A DNA stretch of 58,954 nt from a virus, in IMG/VR virus record IMGVR_UViG_3300045253_000079, positions 1 to 58,954 of that record. One strand, given 5' to 3'. Position numbers and translations under genes: made by a program. The notes beneath the pieces were generated by a model. The model was not told where the DNA came from, did not search any database, and worked only from the letters and a program-made list of their open reading frames with translations. Below, one piece after another: positions 56,767 through 58,954 of the stretch (position 1 is its first letter; every line of letters begins with the position of its first letter).

Positions 56767-58881
56767 TCAGGGTCCGGGGTTGTTGGTCTGCGGGCGTGCG
56801 ATGCCCTGCGTCGGCTGCGCGCTCGGCGCCGACCCGTTCGGCGAAGGCGGCTGCTGCCCCGGCTGTCCGCCTTGGCGCTGCGGCGGACCCGGAGGCCCAC
56901 CTTGCCCCGGCTGCGGTGGCGGTGCAAGCATATTCCCCAGCAGGCGCTGCTGGATCTGCTTGATCGTATCCTCGGAGACCGACATTGTGTCGGAGAGCGG
57001 CATCTGCAGGTCGCGCGCGATTTCCTTGAGGATGTTGTAGCGACCGTCGAGCCCGGTGAGCTGCTGGTCGACCGGGTTGTTCGTGATGTTGAGGAACTCC
57101 AGCCGGCGCATGCGCATCGTCTCGCGCTGCATCAGCTCAGCTGCGCCGCGCGCCTGCACGCTGATATCGCCGGCCATCACGATGTCGGGGCGGGTCAGGG
57201 CGAGGTACACGTTGAGATGCTCGATCACCTGCTCGACCACGTTCGTGTCGATCGAGGTCACGGTCTGCTTGATCGTTCGGTTCGCTGCTTCCATCAGCAT
57301 CGACAGGCCGGCGGCGGTGCGGCCGGCGGTGCCGATGCCTTGCGAGTTTCCCTGCATGTAACGCGGCAGCGTGGTGATCTCGTCAGCCATGTTGAGCATC
57401 TGCTCGTACACAGCGAACAGCTTCTCGACGTTCGCATCGGGCTGGAAGAACTCCATGGGCTTTTCGGAGTTCGAGGAGGTCTGCGGATCGGTGAACCGGA
57501 AGATCTTCCACGGCCAGATCTTGCCGGGGTTCGCCTCGTTCGGCGCAATGCGGTCCTCGTTGATCCAGCCCATCGGGCCAGATGCCATCGACAGGTTGTT
57601 CACCAGCGCACGCAGCGCGGCGTTGCCCACCGACTGCACGTCGTTGATCAGACCGGGGATCGCGTTGCCGTACACACTGCCGGGCACGCGCTCGAAGCTG
57701 TCGCCGTAGAACGGAGTGAGTCCCTGCGGGTGGGGGTTGAGTGTGACGCCGATCACTTCGTTCCCGATCAGGTACGCGAACACGTTGACATCTTCGGAGT
57801 CCGCCGGCAACGCGTCGCGCTTCATCCCCCAGTCGAGCAGCGTGTCCACACTCACCGAGCCGTAGAACGACAGCATGGGCTGCGGACGATCGGAGGCGCG
57901 TGAGCTGTATGTCGGGTTTGTCTGCGACTCGCGCTGCTCCAGCAGCGCACGATCGGTCTCGATGTAGTCGTACCACTCGGTGTTGAGCGTGTCCCAGCTC
58001 GCCAACACCCGGTTGATCGCGTCCTTGTTGTAGCTCTGCAAGCCGATCAGCGACTGCACCGTGCGGCGCGTGACGCGCTCGCGGTGGATGATGTAGCCGT
58101 CTTGGAAACTCTGCGCCCACGGCGCGAAGTAAACGTCGAACGGCGAGCAGCGCACCCAGTGCGGAACCGGCTTGCGGACCACGCTCGGCTTGCCGTTCTC
58201 CCACGCGAGCACCGGCTTGTTCCGGATCACCGGACCCTTGATGACGGCGTAGGGGAACGCCGCGATGTCGCCGAGGAACTCCCACAGCGCGGTGTAGAAC
58301 CCGCCTTCCCACAGCATGTCGTCGAGCGAGTTCTCGCGCGTACGTAGTGCAGCCTTCGCCTGTTTCTTCCGATGTTCGAGCACCAACTCGCGCAGGTCGA
58401 TCTGGCGCTGGGTGATCTGGTCCGGGGTCGGCGGCGTGCCCGCGGCAGCCGCTTCGGCGACCTCCGCATTGAGCTGGGTGGTCACCACCGAGTTGATGTC
58501 CGGGCCGGGCAGGTCCGGGTCTGGTGTCGGGTTCAACGCCCATGGGCGATCGCTCGCCGTGTAGATCTCGCGCAGCAGCGCCGAGGTGCCGCGCACCTTG
58601 GATGCCGTAATGCGCGCGTAGACCTTCGACCCGCCGAACTGGTTGATGTCGTTGAGCGTGTTCTGATCGTACTCGCCGCGTACCGCGCGCAGCGCATCGA
58701 GCATGGACTCCTCGATGTTGTGCAGCCGGCGCGCATCGCGCGATCCGATGAAGCACTCCCTCACATACTTCGCCAGCGCATCTCGCATCACACCGTCGTT
58801 GGCGGCCGGGCCGACGGGGGAAACCGTGGGGGGCGGGGGCGGGGGTCCGAAGTCGGCCCGAAGCAGCGGGATTGCGGACAC
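56767..58881 (-). CDS. Portal protein
   Basis: 704 residues. The GTG at 58881 follows GGAG with a six-base spacing and gives SAIPLLRADFGPPPPPP; the ATG at 58947 would overlap TerS and lacks a ribosome site. Large P22/Bpp-1-like portals of this length have long helical cores. Segments include TASKVRGTSALLREIYTASDRPWALNPTPDP, FDVYFAPWAQSFQDGYIIHRERVTR, and a Pro/Gln/Gly-rich tail. It forms the dodecameric DNA channel and heads the leftward late operon. Confidence 0.9.
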   Translation of the reverse strand: MSAIPLLRADFGPPPPPPTVSPVGPAANDGVMRDALAKYVRECFIGSRDARRLHNIEESMLDALRAVRGEYDQNTLNDINQFGGSKVYARITASKVRGTSALLREIYTASDRPWALNPTPDPDLPGPDINSVVTTQLNAEVAEAAAAGTPPTPDQITQRQIDLRELVLEHRKKQAKAALRTRENSLDDMLWEGGFYTALWEFLGDIAAFPYAVIKGPVIRNKPVLAWENGKPSVVRKPVPHWVRCSPFDVYFAPWAQSFQDGYIIHRERVTRRTVQSLIGLQSYNKDAINRVLASWDTLNTEWYDYIETDRALLEQRESQTNPTYSSRASDRPQPMLSFYGSVSVDTLLDWGMKRDALPADSEDVNVFAYLIGNEVIGVTLNPHPQGLTPFYGDSFERVPGSVYGNAIPGLINDVQSVGNAALRALVNNLSMASGPMGWINEDRIAPNEANPGKIWPWKIFRFTDPQTSSNSEKPMEFFQPDANVEKLFAVYEQMLNMADEITTLPRYMQGNSQGIGTAGRTAAGLSMLMEAANRTIKQTVTSIDTNVVEQVIEHLNVYLALTRPDIVMAGDISVQARGAAELMQRETMRMRRLEFLNITNNPVDQQLTGLDGRYNILKEIARDLQMPLSDTMSVSEDTIKQIQQRLLGNMLAPPPQPGQGGPPGPPQRQGGQPGQQPPSPNGSAPSAQPTQGIARPQTNNPGP

Positions 58882-58954
58882 GGGACTCTCCGGGCGGCAC
58901 GAGGGTGGTGTATAAGCTACTCGCACAGACCCGGTTGAGACAACCATGGAACCT
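58828..58954. repeat. Terminal direct repeat, right copy
   Basis: Identical to 1-127. It covers the portal N-terminus, the divergent promoter region and the first nine bases of TerS, confirming that the two window ends join. Confidence 0.95.

Noticed and set aside
54982-57903. 973-codon plus-strand frame opposite capsid, scaffold and portal genes
   Set aside because: Arg/Val-rich composition and antisense position over well-recognised genes mark it as a GC-driven shadow.

Overview
The window is one complete, GC-rich tailed-phage genome with podovirus-type gene content. Its first and last 127 bases are identical (1-127 = 58828-58954), the overlap expected when a circular or circularly permuted genome of about 58,827 bp is assembled. 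The hallmark genes are TerS/TerL, portal, scaffold, major capsid protein, head-tail adaptors, a nozzle-like tail protein, internal virion proteins including a 2,584-residue one, tail fibres and lysis genes. I see no tail sheath, tube or tape measure, no integrase and no phage RNA polymerase, so a lytic phage relying on host RNA polymerase is the simplest reading. Strong Shine-Dalgarno sites and high GC suggest a GC-rich Gram-negative (perhaps proteobacterial) host; this is inference.

Layout. (1) 119-2021, plus strand: terminase genes, divergent from the portal gene across the contig junction. (2) 9471 to 2022, minus strand: a repeat-containing fibre protein, an SGNH-esterase-like tail fibre, a lectin-fold protein, two secreted/adhesin-like proteins, then a lysis cassette (coiled-coil membrane protein, tlde1-type peptidoglycan enzyme, holin-like protein, lipoprotein) and small genes. 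(3) 9503-10217: a small gene, a hairpin and a leucine-type tRNA with a UUA (ochre-suppressor) anticodon. (4) 10218-36160, plus strand: the early/replication region. Its left half carries many small unknown genes, a MoxR/VWA/DUF3150-like module, HslV-like and Acb2/Tad1-like proteins. Its right half has Pol I-type polymerase, a Cas4-like nuclease, VRR-NUC, an SNF2-like helicase and a PrimPol-DUF927-type primase/helicase. (5) 58881 to 36261, minus strand: the virion genes from portal to the giant internal protein, meeting region 4 at a strong terminator.

The most striking unexplained structure is a perfect 17-bp palindrome, GTTATGCC-N-GGCATAAC, present ten times between 10135 and 23067. Nine copies lie just upstream of genes and only the centre base varies. 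This looks like an operator or stoperator-type regulon for the early region. Other notable features are the ochre-suppressor tRNA plus a second tRNA-like gene with an 8-nt anticodon loop, a tandem array of four paralogous Cys-rich small proteins, and a roughly 700-bp AT-rich island with a near-consensus promoter that could hold the replication origin.
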